From: JAFNGF01 sp964567045 | Lineage (GTDB): Bacteria > Planctomycetota > Phycisphaerae > Sedimentisphaerales > Anaerobacaceae | Reading direction: 5' to 3' | Length of the DNA: 11,891 nucleotides | Assembly (NCBI GenBank): GCA_964567045.1 | Contig: CAZMLE010000100.1 | Coordinates: 1-11,891 of the forward strand | Shown: one piece after another, positions 1-6,695 of the stretch | Position numbering within the stretch: position 1 is the stretch's first letter | Layout: every line of letters begins with the position of its first letter | The notes under the pieces: model-generated | The model's database searches: none | The model's input: the letters and a program-made list of their open reading frames with translations, nothing else | Told to the model about the DNA's origin: nothing | Made by a program: the position numbers and the translations under genes

Positions 1-41
1 GTTCTGATGTTGGGTGCGTCACCCAATAGCTCAAAATACCC

Positions 42-1145
42 GTGAACGGTTACGTTTATGTTACGCCGCCCATCACGCCCGAGACTCTCGATGACGTGCT
101 GGATAAGACCAAAGGCATGCGCTTTATGGGCCAGCGTTTCATCCCGGATTCGTATATGTTCCAGCACTTGGTGTTCCCGGAAGTGGGGCCGTACAATGGG
201 GCTGTGGATCCTCTGCCCTTCACGACAGGAAATACGGGCCTGGGTCTTGGGCGGTGCTATCCTCGCGGCCTGGACGTTATGGCCATCTTAGGCTCAGACC
301 GGGCCAGGGCAATTCTGATAGAAGAAGGCGACACCGACTACGTTGATTATTGGCTGCGATTCAACGAACTTAAGGACCAATTCGATGCGTTCGACGTCTC
401 TGACTGGAACCGGAATCTGTACTGGGGCTGGCTGTATTCACTGCGGGCGTTAATCGACGAGCTGCCCGATGGATATCCAAACTTTATGCGGACCGGGGCG
501 TGGCAGAAGAAGGAGCTTAACGCGGCTCTGGCATCGTGGACGCAGCTTCGGCACGATACCATTCTTTACGCCAAACAGAGCTACACGCCGCCCGGCGGCG
601 TCCTGCCTCCTCCTCCGCTCGGGTATGTTGAGCCTGTGCCGGAATTTTACGGGCGGCTGCTGGTGCTGACCCGCATGACCAGGCAAGGCTTAAGTAACCT
701 TGATGTGCTTTCGGCTCAGGCGGCTGAGCGGCTGACAAGTCTCGAGCAAATACTTAGCCGATTGATTGAAATCACCAATAAGGAGCTCACCAACCAAGCG
801 CTGTCGGATGAAGACCAGAACTACATTAAATCGTTTGCCAAAGGGCTGGAGTGGGCTATCATCGGTGTTGGCGAAAAAGGTCTCAAGACAACACTGGCAG
901 CGGATGTTCACACGCACACCGCCGAAGGGAAAGTCCTTGAGGAAGGGGTAGGCTATGTGGACCTGATTATCGTGGCCTGTCCTTTGCCTGACGGGTCAAT
1001 CTTTTTGGCGGCTGGCCCGGTCCTGTCGTACTATGAGTTCAAGCATCCAATGAGTGACAGGCTTACTGACGAGGCCTGGCGAGAATTACTCGGTTCACCC
1101 CAGCGGCCCGATAGGCCGAGATGGTTCCAGCCGCTTGTACACTGA
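42..1145 (+). CDS. DUF3160 family protein, C-terminal part (5'-truncated or frameshifted)
   Basis: This is recognisably the C-terminal half of a DUF3160 protein, a secreted or lipoprotein family of unknown function. Recognised stretches, from memory of the family, are GYVYVTPPITPETLDDVLD and MRFMGQRFIPDSYMFQHLVF near the start, DWNRNLYWGWLYSLR and TQLRHDTILYAKQSYTPP in the middle, YVEPVPEFYGRLLVLTRMTR, and the end segment ADVHTHT...EEGVGYVDLII...SYYEFKHPMSDRLTDEAWR. Family members are usually about twice this length and carry an N-terminal signal, which is absent here. The GTG at 42 is only the first possible start after an in-frame TAG at 27-29 and has no ribosome binding site, so it is not a convincing true start. 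Frame 1 is open from base 1 to a TGA at 43-45, and one extra C in the CCC run at 39-41 would join it to this frame. The gene ends just before the lipoprotein gene. Confidence 0.8.
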   Translation: MNGYVYVTPPITPETLDDVLDKTKGMRFMGQRFIPDSYMFQHLVFPEVGPYNGAVDPLPFTTGNTGLGLGRCYPRGLDVMAILGSDRARAILIEEGDTDYVDYWLRFNELKDQFDAFDVSDWNRNLYWGWLYSLRALIDELPDGYPNFMRTGAWQKKELNAALASWTQLRHDTILYAKQSYTPPGGVLPPPPLGYVEPVPEFYGRLLVLTRMTRQGLSNLDVLSAQAAERLTSLEQILSRLIEITNKELTNQALSDEDQNYIKSFAKGLEWAIIGVGEKGLKTTLAADVHTHTAEGKVLEEGVGYVDLIIVACPLPDGSIFLAAGPVLSYYEFKHPMSDRLTDEAWRELLGSPQRPDRPRWFQPLVH

Positions 1146-1148
1146 GAA

Positions 1149-1190
1149 TTTTCAATTTGCAATTGTCAATCTGCGATTTACAATTCTCAA
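1149..1190. repeat. Heptad-periodic repeat, consensus TTNNCAA x6
   Basis: Six contiguous 7-base units fill almost the whole gap between the DUF3160 stop and the lipoprotein ATG. They follow TTNNCAA, with one variant ending CGA, and no base falls between units. The array is AT-rich, unlike its neighbours. It resembles the short tandem heptanucleotide repeats known between genes in some bacteria. Function unknown; a slippage-prone spacer is an inference. Confidence 0.75.
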
Positions 1191-1192
1191 GA

Positions 1193-1804
1193 ATGACAAG
1201 CTATAGAGTATTTCTGTTGGCCGGCTGTGTTGGCCTTAGCCTGTGTGCGGGATGTGCCACAACGCCGGCGCGCCAGGACCGGCGTGTTGAGGTTGAACAA
1301 GTCTGTGTCACTAATATAGACAAGCCTCAGGCGATGCACGTTGCCGAGGACGTGCTGACTGCGATGCACTTTACTATCGAGAAGGCTGACCTTGACAGTG
1401 GGCTTATAAGAACAAGGCCATTGTCAGGGGCACAATTCTTCGAATTCTGGCGGAGTGACAATGTCGGGCCTTTTAATGCGGCTTTAGCGAATCTGCATAG
1501 TATTCGAAGAAACGCAGAAGTGCGTGTACAGCCGCAGGGCGACAGAGTGTTTATTCGCTGTGATGTCCGGATACAGAAACTGAGCTTGCCTGAGAATGGA
1601 CCTGCCGGCAGCCCCGGCGCGCCGGTGAGAAGGCTGAGTCTTGGTCCTGAACAAGCCAAAAGTATGACTTGGATCGATTTGGGTAAGGACACCATGCTAT
1701 CTACCGAAATTCTAAACCGCATACAAAAACATATACTGGCCCGGCGCTCGTTTCTCGTGTCGGGAACGAGCGACGAGTCACAAGCGACGAGCGACGAGAA
1801 ATGA
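1193..1804 (+). CDS. Small lipoprotein, function unknown
   Basis: A 203-residue protein. I take the ATG at 1193 rather than one at 1121, because the extra N-terminal residues would be translated from the TTNNCAA repeat array. From 1193 the N-terminus is a signal peptide: MTSYR, a hydrophobic run at residues 6-19, and a lipobox-like LSLCAGC giving Cys21 as the lipidation site. The -3 residue is Cys rather than Leu. LAGC at 9-12 fits the lipobox better but lies too close to the N-terminus. The mature part is a small mixed alpha/beta domain that I do not recognise. The last 15 or so residues (VSGTSDESQATSDEK) are translated from a second heptad repeat, so the true domain probably ends near residue 188. 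The stop overlaps the galE remnant as ATGA at 1801-1804, the trace of former translational coupling to galE. Confidence 0.7.
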   Translation: MTSYRVFLLAGCVGLSLCAGCATTPARQDRRVEVEQVCVTNIDKPQAMHVAEDVLTAMHFTIEKADLDSGLIRTRPLSGAQFFEFWRSDNVGPFNAALANLHSIRRNAEVRVQPQGDRVFIRCDVRIQKLSLPENGPAGSPGAPVRRLSLGPEQAKSMTWIDLGKDTMLSTEILNRIQKHILARRSFLVSGTSDESQATSDEK

Positions 1805-1807
1805 GAA
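1745..1807. repeat. Heptad-periodic repeat, ACGAGNN units with inverted units upstream
   Basis: Nine 7-base units in one phase. Units at 1745 (CGCTCGT) and 1752 (TTCTCGT) are reverse complements of those at 1766/1787 (ACGAGCG) and 1794 (ACGAGAA). The unit at 1759 is unrelated, and five direct ACGAGNN-like units run from 1766 to 1800, followed by ATGAGAA at the remnant start. The array is read through as the tail of the lipoprotein and runs into the old galE start. The inverted units could form a hairpin (CGCTCGT/ACGAGCG, 14-base loop). Function unknown. Confidence 0.7.
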
Positions 1808-1847
1808 TACTGGTCTGTGGTGGAGCAGGATATATCGGAAGCAATAT
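1801..1847 (+). pseudogene. galE: galE 5'-end remnant, left by insertion of the downstream module
   Basis: Reads MRILVCGGAGYIGSN, the Rossmann GxxGxxG start of UDP-glucose 4-epimerase, then leaves the family at 1848 and stops at 1893. The intact gene starts at 4184 with MTILVCGGAGYIGSN. Bases 1-21 of the two copies differ at 6 positions, five of them synonymous (codons 4-7), so both once evolved as functional galE starts. The next 26 bases (1822-1847 and 4205-4230) are identical, then similarity ends abruptly. Its ATGA overlap with the lipoprotein stop marks it as the native start of galE in this operon. The remnant has G/C-rich third positions (CTG, GTC) like the body of galE. Confidence 0.85.
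1822..1847 (+). repeat. Direct repeat, left copy of the 26-bp galE junction core (attL-like)
   Basis: Identical over 26 bases to 4205-4230, 2383 bp apart. It begins GGAGCAGGATATATCG and ends GCAATAT, with the 8-base palindrome GATATATC inside. The repeat flanks the nuclease/MBL module, as crossover-site copies flank an integrated element. No integrase gene lies between them. Confidence 0.75.
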
Positions 1848-1925
1848 CTATGGCTCAGCAATACAGAATAGAAAATGCGGACAGCTTCTCTAATCAAGGT
1901 CGGCACATAAACGGAGAGCATGGTA

Positions 1926-2828
1926 ATGAAGAAATACCCATCCAGTATAAATTTTGAAGAAAAAATTGATGGACTCCATGTATGTTATAGGGACAAGCTA
2001 GATGCTAAATATAATTTAGATATATGGGCTGTAAGCTATTTGCTGAATGAAGGACTTTATAAAGAACACAAAGAAAACATTATACATTTGGATACTATTG
2101 ATGTTAATAAACCGATTGGGTTAACAATAGGGTTACGGCTACACTTTTTGTCAAAATTCCAATTTTTCAAAAATATAGGCTTTTTTATCAAAAATGTTGA
2201 TGAAATTAAAGAAAAAGTTGAAGATATACAAAAAAATATTGGCAAAAATAGTGAATATATTACTTATTCACAAGATTTCACACCTCGTGGAACTAAACTG
2301 CTTCCAGAATCCCTTTTAGAACAATACATATCTGAGAATTTGTCTCATGTTTTTGAAACTGAGTTTTCTGGTTCTAATAAATTCATAAGACAATTTCCAG
2401 CCAATGTTTTCAGGAAGAAAATAAGTGAAAAGAATCGGATTACCCGGAAATTATGGATAGATATATTAACCGTCAACAAATTTAATCAACTATCTGTAGT
2501 TGAATTAAAAGCTGGTTCAAACTGCCCCTTAGATCTCCTGATCCAAGCTATAGATTATGGTATCTATTGTCATCTCTTCAAAGAACATCTTGCAGATTCT
2601 TTTTTAAAAAACAGGAACAAAGGAGAGATAGTTAAAAGTAAAATTGTAGTCTATTGCGTTGCTGAGAAATTCCATCCCGGGTTAATGGGAAATAATGAGA
2701 TAAAAGGAATAGTACCCTTAATCCGGAAAAATGATTTATTTGATCTAATCCTCTTTGAAATAAAAGTCAAAGACGATAAGGTCGAAGGCAGACCTGAGAT
2801 AGTATATGACTCAAGAAGATTAGAATGA
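1926..2828 (+). CDS. Putative PD-(D/E)XK-fold nuclease, first gene of the inserted module
   Basis: A 300-residue protein. The start is set at the ATG at 1926 rather than 1920, because GGAGAG at 1913-1918 is 7 bases from it and only 1 base from the earlier ATG. The C-terminal half carries a PD-(D/E)XK pattern: Glu132 in SLLEQYI, WID with Asp179, VVELK with Glu193 and Lys195 on the next strand, then LIQAIDYGIY with Gln207 and Tyr211, resembling the motif IV helix of nuclease-like restriction/repair enzymes (Mrr/DUF91-type). Residues 1-115 are an extra domain with no motif I know, possibly target sensing or specificity. Strongly AT-rich, with AAA/ATA/TTA codons, unlike galE and the lipoprotein, which suggests transfer. 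The stop overlaps the next start by ATGA, so the two genes are likely translated together. The nuclease fold is inferred from motif spacing. Confidence 0.65.
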   Translation: MKKYPSSINFEEKIDGLHVCYRDKLDAKYNLDIWAVSYLLNEGLYKEHKENIIHLDTIDVNKPIGLTIGLRLHFLSKFQFFKNIGFFIKNVDEIKEKVEDIQKNIGKNSEYITYSQDFTPRGTKLLPESLLEQYISENLSHVFETEFSGSNKFIRQFPANVFRKKISEKNRITRKLWIDILTVNKFNQLSVVELKAGSNCPLDLLIQAIDYGIYCHLFKEHLADSFLKNRNKGEIVKSKIVVYCVAEKFHPGLMGNNEIKGIVPLIRKNDLFDLILFEIKVKDDKVEGRPEIVYDSRRLE

Positions 2829-4117
2829 AGGCAATAATTCATAGAGGGTCAAAAGAAATAGGGGGAAGTTGTGTAGAGTTAATAACCAATAGGTCAAGAA
2901 TACTAATAGACTTAGGTATGCCCCTCGTTAATCAGAATAAAGAGCCTTTTGATTCCAATAGTATTGCCGGCAAATCAATTGAAGAACTAAAAGAGAAAAA
3001 GATTTTGCCCGACGTCAAAGGCTTATATAGAAATGAAAAGCAGCAAATTGATGCTATTTTGATATCTCATTCTCACCTCGACCATTATGGTTTATTGAAT
3101 TTTGTAAATAACGAGATACCTGTCTATATCAGCCAGGGGGCAAAAAAGCTTCTTGATGTAATGAATATATTCTTAAACAGGAATATTCAACTCCCAAATA
3201 GTCAGATAATAAAACACAAATCCGTCTTTCATATAAAAGATCTCAAAATAACACCGCATCTCGTTGACCATTCCGCCTTTGATGCCTTTGCGTTTCTAAT
3301 TGAAGCAGAAGATAAAAGAGTTTTTTATTCCGGGGACTTCAGATGTCACGGCAGAAAGGCTGTTTTGCTCGAAAGAATGATAAAAACACCGCCAAACAAC
3401 ATTGACTGCCTTTTGATGGAAGGTTCAATGTTAGGTAGGAATGAACTAGCATATAAAAATGAAAATGAGGTTGAATCCAGAATTGCGGAAATACTGAAAG
3501 AACAGAATAGCATAACATTTTTGTTTACATCATCTCAGAATATCGACCGATTGGTTTCAGCATATCGAGCCTGTTTAAAGACAGATACTACTTTCGTAAT
3601 AGATATTTACACTGCTTTTATATTACAAAGGCTTGAAAAAGTGTCTAAAAGAATCCCTCAGTTTGATTGGGGAAAAATCAGAATCAAATTTTTCAGATAC
3701 CATGCACTTAAACTTGCTGAGGCCGGTTTTAAGGACCTACTTTATACTTACAACAATCGCAAAATCACCATAGATGAGATAAACGAGAGAAATAATCCAA
3801 TACTTATGCTGGCAAGAGATAATTCGATATTCCCAAACATTATCAAGAATATCAACGCTCCCGAAGGAGCAAAAATAATCTATTCAATGTGGGAAGGGTA
3901 TCTGACGGAAGAGTTCAGGGACTATTGTAAAGCCAAAGGATTAGTAATAGAACAGGTGCATACAAGCGGACATGCCGTAGTAAATGACCTGCAGCGTTTT
4001 GCAAAGGCATTGAACCCTAAGTCCTTAGTTCCGATTCACACTTTTGAGCCAAGAAGTTATTTGGAGCTTTTTGAAAATGTTAATATTGTAAACGATGGTG
4101 AACCATTTACGATTTAG
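2825..4117 (+). CDS. Beta-CASP metallo-beta-lactamase-fold hydrolase (RNase J/CPSF-like), second gene of the inserted module
   Basis: A 430-residue protein with all the metal-site motifs of the MBL fold: HSHLDH at 82-87, His149 in VDHSAFDAF, and Asp171 in YSGDF. The beta-CASP signatures follow: acidic Glu199 in LLMEGSML, His383 in TSGHA and His405 in PIHTFEP. In this superfamily such residues bind two zinc ions and cut RNA or DNA phosphodiester bonds (RNase J, CPSF73, Artemis). It is shorter than RNase J (about 550 residues) and seems to lack the RNase J C-terminal domain, so it is probably not the housekeeping enzyme. About 100 residues (210-310) form the inserted CASP cap. The start overlaps the nuclease stop by 4 bases. 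Nuclease plus beta-CASP in one AT-rich, horizontally acquired operon suggests a nucleic-acid-targeting defence or toxin unit; that role is inference. Confidence 0.8.
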   Translation: MKAIIHRGSKEIGGSCVELITNRSRILIDLGMPLVNQNKEPFDSNSIAGKSIEELKEKKILPDVKGLYRNEKQQIDAILISHSHLDHYGLLNFVNNEIPVYISQGAKKLLDVMNIFLNRNIQLPNSQIIKHKSVFHIKDLKITPHLVDHSAFDAFAFLIEAEDKRVFYSGDFRCHGRKAVLLERMIKTPPNNIDCLLMEGSMLGRNELAYKNENEVESRIAEILKEQNSITFLFTSSQNIDRLVSAYRACLKTDTTFVIDIYTAFILQRLEKVSKRIPQFDWGKIRIKFFRYHALKLAEAGFKDLLYTYNNRKITIDEINERNNPILMLARDNSIFPNIIKNINAPEGAKIIYSMWEGYLTEEFRDYCKAKGLVIEQVHTSGHAVVNDLQRFAKALNPKSLVPIHTFEPRSYLELFENVNIVNDGEPFTI

Positions 4118-4131
4118 AGTGGTTTTAATAG

Positions 4132-4159
4132 TTGGGGCCTCGGATACGACAGATATAAT
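4132..4159 (+). promoter_or_regulatory. Candidate sigma70-type promoter supplied to galE by the insert
   Basis: TATAAT at 4154-4159 lies 16 bases after TTGGGG at 4132-4137, in the 66-base gap between the MBL stop and galE. The -10 is a perfect match and the -35 is weak (TTG only). If real, the insert gave galE a new promoter after separating it from the lipoprotein. AGAGG at 4175-4179, 4 bases before the ATG, is the accompanying ribosome binding site. Confidence 0.4.
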
Positions 4160-4183
4160 CTTCATACATCAAAAAGAGGTGTT

Positions 4184-5167
4184 ATGACAATATTAGTTTG
4201 CGGCGGAGCAGGATATATCGGAAGCAATATGACGGCAATGCTGGCTGCCGAGGGACACGAGCCGGTTGTTTTTGACAATCTCAGCAGGGGCCATTGGTCG
4301 GCGGTCCGGCAGGCCGATTTCATAAAAGGAGACTTAGCCGACCACGAATTACTTGTCAAAACGCTAAAAGAATACAAAATTGAAGCGGTTATGCACTTTG
4401 CCGCTCTGATTGAAGTTGCCGAGTCGGTGCAGACGCCGCTTAAATACTATCAAAATAATGTCTGCAACACACAAAATCTGCTTTGGGCGATGGAAGCGGC
4501 CGGCGTGGAGAAATTCGTTTTTAGCAGCTCCGCGGCCGTGTACGGCATGCCCGCCAAGGTGCCCGTTACCGAAGATTCGCCTAAAAGCCCAATCAATCCC
4601 TATGGCGAAACAAAACACGCTGTGGAAAGGATGTGTCACCACCAGAGTCAAACACGCAGGCTGCGGTATGTATCGCTCAGGTATTTCAACGCCGCTGGTG
4701 CAGGCAATAAATGCCGGCTTGGTGAGGACCATCGGCCCGAATCGCATCTGATTCCGCTGACCATCCAGGCGGCAATGGGAAAACGCGACCAAATCAAAGT
4801 CTATGGCACCGATTATCCTACGCCGGATGGAACCTGTATTCGTGACTACATCCACATCGAGGACTTATGCCGAGCTCATCTACTGGCACTAAAGCAATTG
4901 GACCGGCACTGGGAGCTGGCGTACAACTTAGGCAGTGGCAGAGGCTATTCGGTCAGAGAGGTAATCGCCGCCGTTAAGAAAGTCTCAGGCAAGGATTTCA
5001 AGGTTACAGATGCGGACCGTCGGCCCGGCGATCCGCCGGTATTGACCTCTTATGCGACAAAGGCAAAAAATGAGCTGGGCTGGAGGCCGCAGTTGCCCGA
5101 TTTGGAACAAATAGTTGCCACCGCCTGGCAGTGGCACAACCAGTATCCTGATGGTTATCCTGATTGA
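4184..5167 (+). CDS. galE: UDP-glucose 4-epimerase
   Basis: Interconverts UDP-glucose and UDP-galactose in the cytoplasm (Leloir pathway and supply of galactose for surface glycans). 327 residues, normal length for the extended short-chain dehydrogenase/reductase family. It has the NAD-binding GGAGYIGS at 7-14, SSSAAVYG at 114-121 with the catalytic Ser region, YGETK with Tyr140 and Lys144, LRYFNAAGA, GEDHRPESHLIP and the GTDYPTPDGTCIRDYIH substrate loop, all typical of GalE. The gene is complete, but its first 21 bases are a different allele from the remnant at 1801 and are AT-rich like the inserted module. The functional gene is therefore a mosaic: start from the insert, body from the host. 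The hexokinase gene follows after 20 bases. Confidence 0.95.
   Translation: MTILVCGGAGYIGSNMTAMLAAEGHEPVVFDNLSRGHWSAVRQADFIKGDLADHELLVKTLKEYKIEAVMHFAALIEVAESVQTPLKYYQNNVCNTQNLLWAMEAAGVEKFVFSSSAAVYGMPAKVPVTEDSPKSPINPYGETKHAVERMCHHQSQTRRLRYVSLRYFNAAGAGNKCRLGEDHRPESHLIPLTIQAAMGKRDQIKVYGTDYPTPDGTCIRDYIHIEDLCRAHLLALKQLDRHWELAYNLGSGRGYSVREVIAAVKKVSGKDFKVTDADRRPGDPPVLTSYATKAKNELGWRPQLPDLEQIVATAWQWHNQYPDGYPD
4205..4230 (+). repeat. Direct repeat, right copy of the 26-bp galE junction core (attR-like)
   Basis: Inside the intact galE, codons 8-16. Identical to 1822-1847. Left of it galE resembles the insert in base use; right of it galE resembles the host. This is where a crossover would join element and chromosome. 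Confidence 0.75.
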
Positions 5168-5174
5168 CCAAGTT

Positions 5175-5180
5175 AGGAGG
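5175..5180 (+). promoter_or_regulatory. Strong ribosome binding site deciding the hexokinase GTG start
   Basis: AGGAGG 7 bases before GTG at 5188. No ATG with comparable spacing is nearby, so GTG is taken as the start. Confidence 0.85.
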
Positions 5181-5187
5181 TTAAGTT

Positions 5188-6498
5188 GTGAAGAGCAGCA
5201 GCAAGGTTAAAGACTTCCTGAAAAAAAACGGCATGGACTCGGCAGACATAAATATCGACCAGGTTTGTCGGGTTTTTCTTGGAGAGATGGCCAAAGGCCT
5301 TGCCGGGGTGAAAAGCTCTCTGGCAATGCTGCCGACTTACATAGAAACTGAGGCTGAGATACCGCCAAATAAGCCCGTCATAGTGATGGATGCCGGCGGG
5401 ACGAATTTTCGCGTTGCGACGGTTGTCTTTGGAGATGACGGAAAACCAAGCATCGAGGATTTCAAGCTGTTTAAGATGCCTGGGTTGACGGGCAAGATCG
5501 GCAAGGAGGAATTCTTCAACACGATGGCCGGCTATATGGAGCATGTAGTAAAAAAGAGTGACCGTGTCGGCTTTTGCTTCTCATATCCGATAGAGATGTC
5601 CGCGAGCAAGGATGGGCGGGTGCTGTACTTCTCCAAGGAAATTCAGGCACCGGAGGTTGAGGGCCAGATGGTAGGCAAGAACCTGAATCTTGCTATAAGC
5701 CGGGCGGGACTTGGCCAAAAGAAAAAAATGGTCCTGCTGAACGACACGGTGGCAACACTTTTGGCCGGCAGAGCCGACCCGAGCCGAAGGAGTTTCGACA
5801 GCTACATTGGCTTTGTCTTGGGTGCGGGGACGAACTGCAGCTACATCGAGCAGAATAAGAACATAACCAAGGCCGAAGATTTGGATCTCACCAGGAGTCA
5901 GATCGTCAACGTGGAGTCCGGCGGATTCGGCAAGGCGCCGCAAGGAGCGATTGATAAGAAGTTCGATAAGTCATTGGTCAATCCGGGGGTGAATGTATTT
6001 GAGAAGATGATATCGGGGGCGTACTTCGGACCGATATGCCTTTGGACGATTCACGCGGCAGCAAAGGCCAAGTTATTCAGCGGTGCGGTGGCCGAGAAAC
6101 TGGCCGGCATAAAGGAGCTGAGCACAAAGCAGACAAGTGACTTTATGTATAATCCACAAGCTGGTGACAGTCCGCTTTCGGCGGCTATAGCGGATGCCGA
6201 TGAAGAAGATGGCGTGGCACTTTACTTGCTCATCGACAGGATGATCGAGCGGGCGGCTAAGCTGACAGCGATAAACCTATCGAGCGTGGCCCTAAAGAGC
6301 GGCAAAGGCAAGAATCCGACTCGCCCAATCTGCATTGTGGCGGAAGGCACGACTTTCTACCACCTGACGTCACTGAGGCAGAGGGTTGAGTATTACCTGA
6401 AGCAATATCTCGTGGAGAAGAAAAACGTATTTTACCAGACCATAAATATCGACAATGCTACGCTGATTGGCGCAGCAATCGCAGGGCTGACAAATTGA
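5188..6498 (+). CDS. Eukaryote-type hexokinase (actin/hexokinase fold)
   Basis: Phosphorylates glucose or a related hexose with ATP. 436 residues, the length of single-domain yeast/plant-type hexokinases and longer than typical bacterial glucokinases (about 320). The order of motifs is that of Pfam hexokinase_1/2: LPTYIET at 49-55, phosphate-1 loop DAGGTNFR at 68-75, FSYPIE with the DGRVLYFSKEI sugar-binding segment, LLNDTVATLLAG with catalytic Asp186, GFVLGAGTN at 208-216, NVESGGFGK, and NPGVNVFEKMISGAYFG in the second domain. Substrate cannot be read from sequence. It follows galE closely, so the pair may feed UDP-sugars. The last codons (GLTN-stop, TGA) come from a different allele than the remnant at 7743, so the 3' end was replaced when the methyltransferase module entered. 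Confidence 0.9.
   Translation: MKSSSKVKDFLKKNGMDSADINIDQVCRVFLGEMAKGLAGVKSSLAMLPTYIETEAEIPPNKPVIVMDAGGTNFRVATVVFGDDGKPSIEDFKLFKMPGLTGKIGKEEFFNTMAGYMEHVVKKSDRVGFCFSYPIEMSASKDGRVLYFSKEIQAPEVEGQMVGKNLNLAISRAGLGQKKKMVLLNDTVATLLAGRADPSRRSFDSYIGFVLGAGTNCSYIEQNKNITKAEDLDLTRSQIVNVESGGFGKAPQGAIDKKFDKSLVNPGVNVFEKMISGAYFGPICLWTIHAAAKAKLFSGAVAEKLAGIKELSTKQTSDFMYNPQAGDSPLSAAIADADEEDGVALYLLIDRMIERAAKLTAINLSSVALKSGKGKNPTRPICIVAEGTTFYHLTSLRQRVEYYLKQYLVEKKNVFYQTINIDNATLIGAAIAGLTN
6472..6485 (+). repeat. Direct repeat, left copy of the hexokinase 3'-end core
   Basis: GCAGCAATCGCAGG, identical to 7743-7756, 1271 bp apart. It codes AAIAG near the hexokinase C-terminus in both places. It marks the left junction of the methyltransferase module. 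Confidence 0.65.
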
Positions 6499-6695
6499 CT
6501 CTACCGCATGACCCGGCGTCGGGTAGTCGCAACACATTGTTGGAAAAGCACTTATTTCTATTGAATAAAATGCTTACGTCATGGTGATGGTTTCCTACAT
6601 GAGGACACTCAACCAGTTCGAGGCGATAATTTGTCAGTACGTCCCGGCGGAGTTGTTCAAGAATCCGCCGCATTAGTCCGAGAGGGATGGTTGCT
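6499..6695. other. Leader of the methyltransferase module; no convincing gene
   Basis: 197 bases between hexokinase and the methyltransferase start. Just after the hexokinase stop is a small inverted repeat (ACCCG-GCGT-CGGGT, about 6510-6525) without a T run, so a weak terminator at best. Short open frames exist on both strands, one plus-strand of 31 codons at 6581-6676, but none has a clear ribosome binding site or recognisable product. I see no good promoter here. Confidence 0.5.

Noticed and set aside
1121..1192. Upstream start for the lipoprotein, which would place LAGC at a better signal-peptide distance
   Set aside because: The added residues come from the end of DUF3160 and the heptad repeat array; no ribosome binding site supports it.
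1850..1957. Short plus-strand frame of 35 codons starting MAQQYRIENADSF, overlapping the nuclease start
   Set aside because: It overlaps the nuclease gene by about 30 bases, resembles nothing I know, and its only upstream GGAAG belongs to the galE core repeat. It may be a scrap of the element, but I cannot support it as a gene.
6458..6673. Minus-strand frame of 71 codons (MRRILEQLRRDVLTNYRLELVE...)
   Set aside because: Its 3' part runs antisense into the end of hexokinase, no ribosome binding site is evident, and no family is recognisable. The 31-codon plus-strand frame at 6581-6676 covers the same DNA and is equally unsupported.
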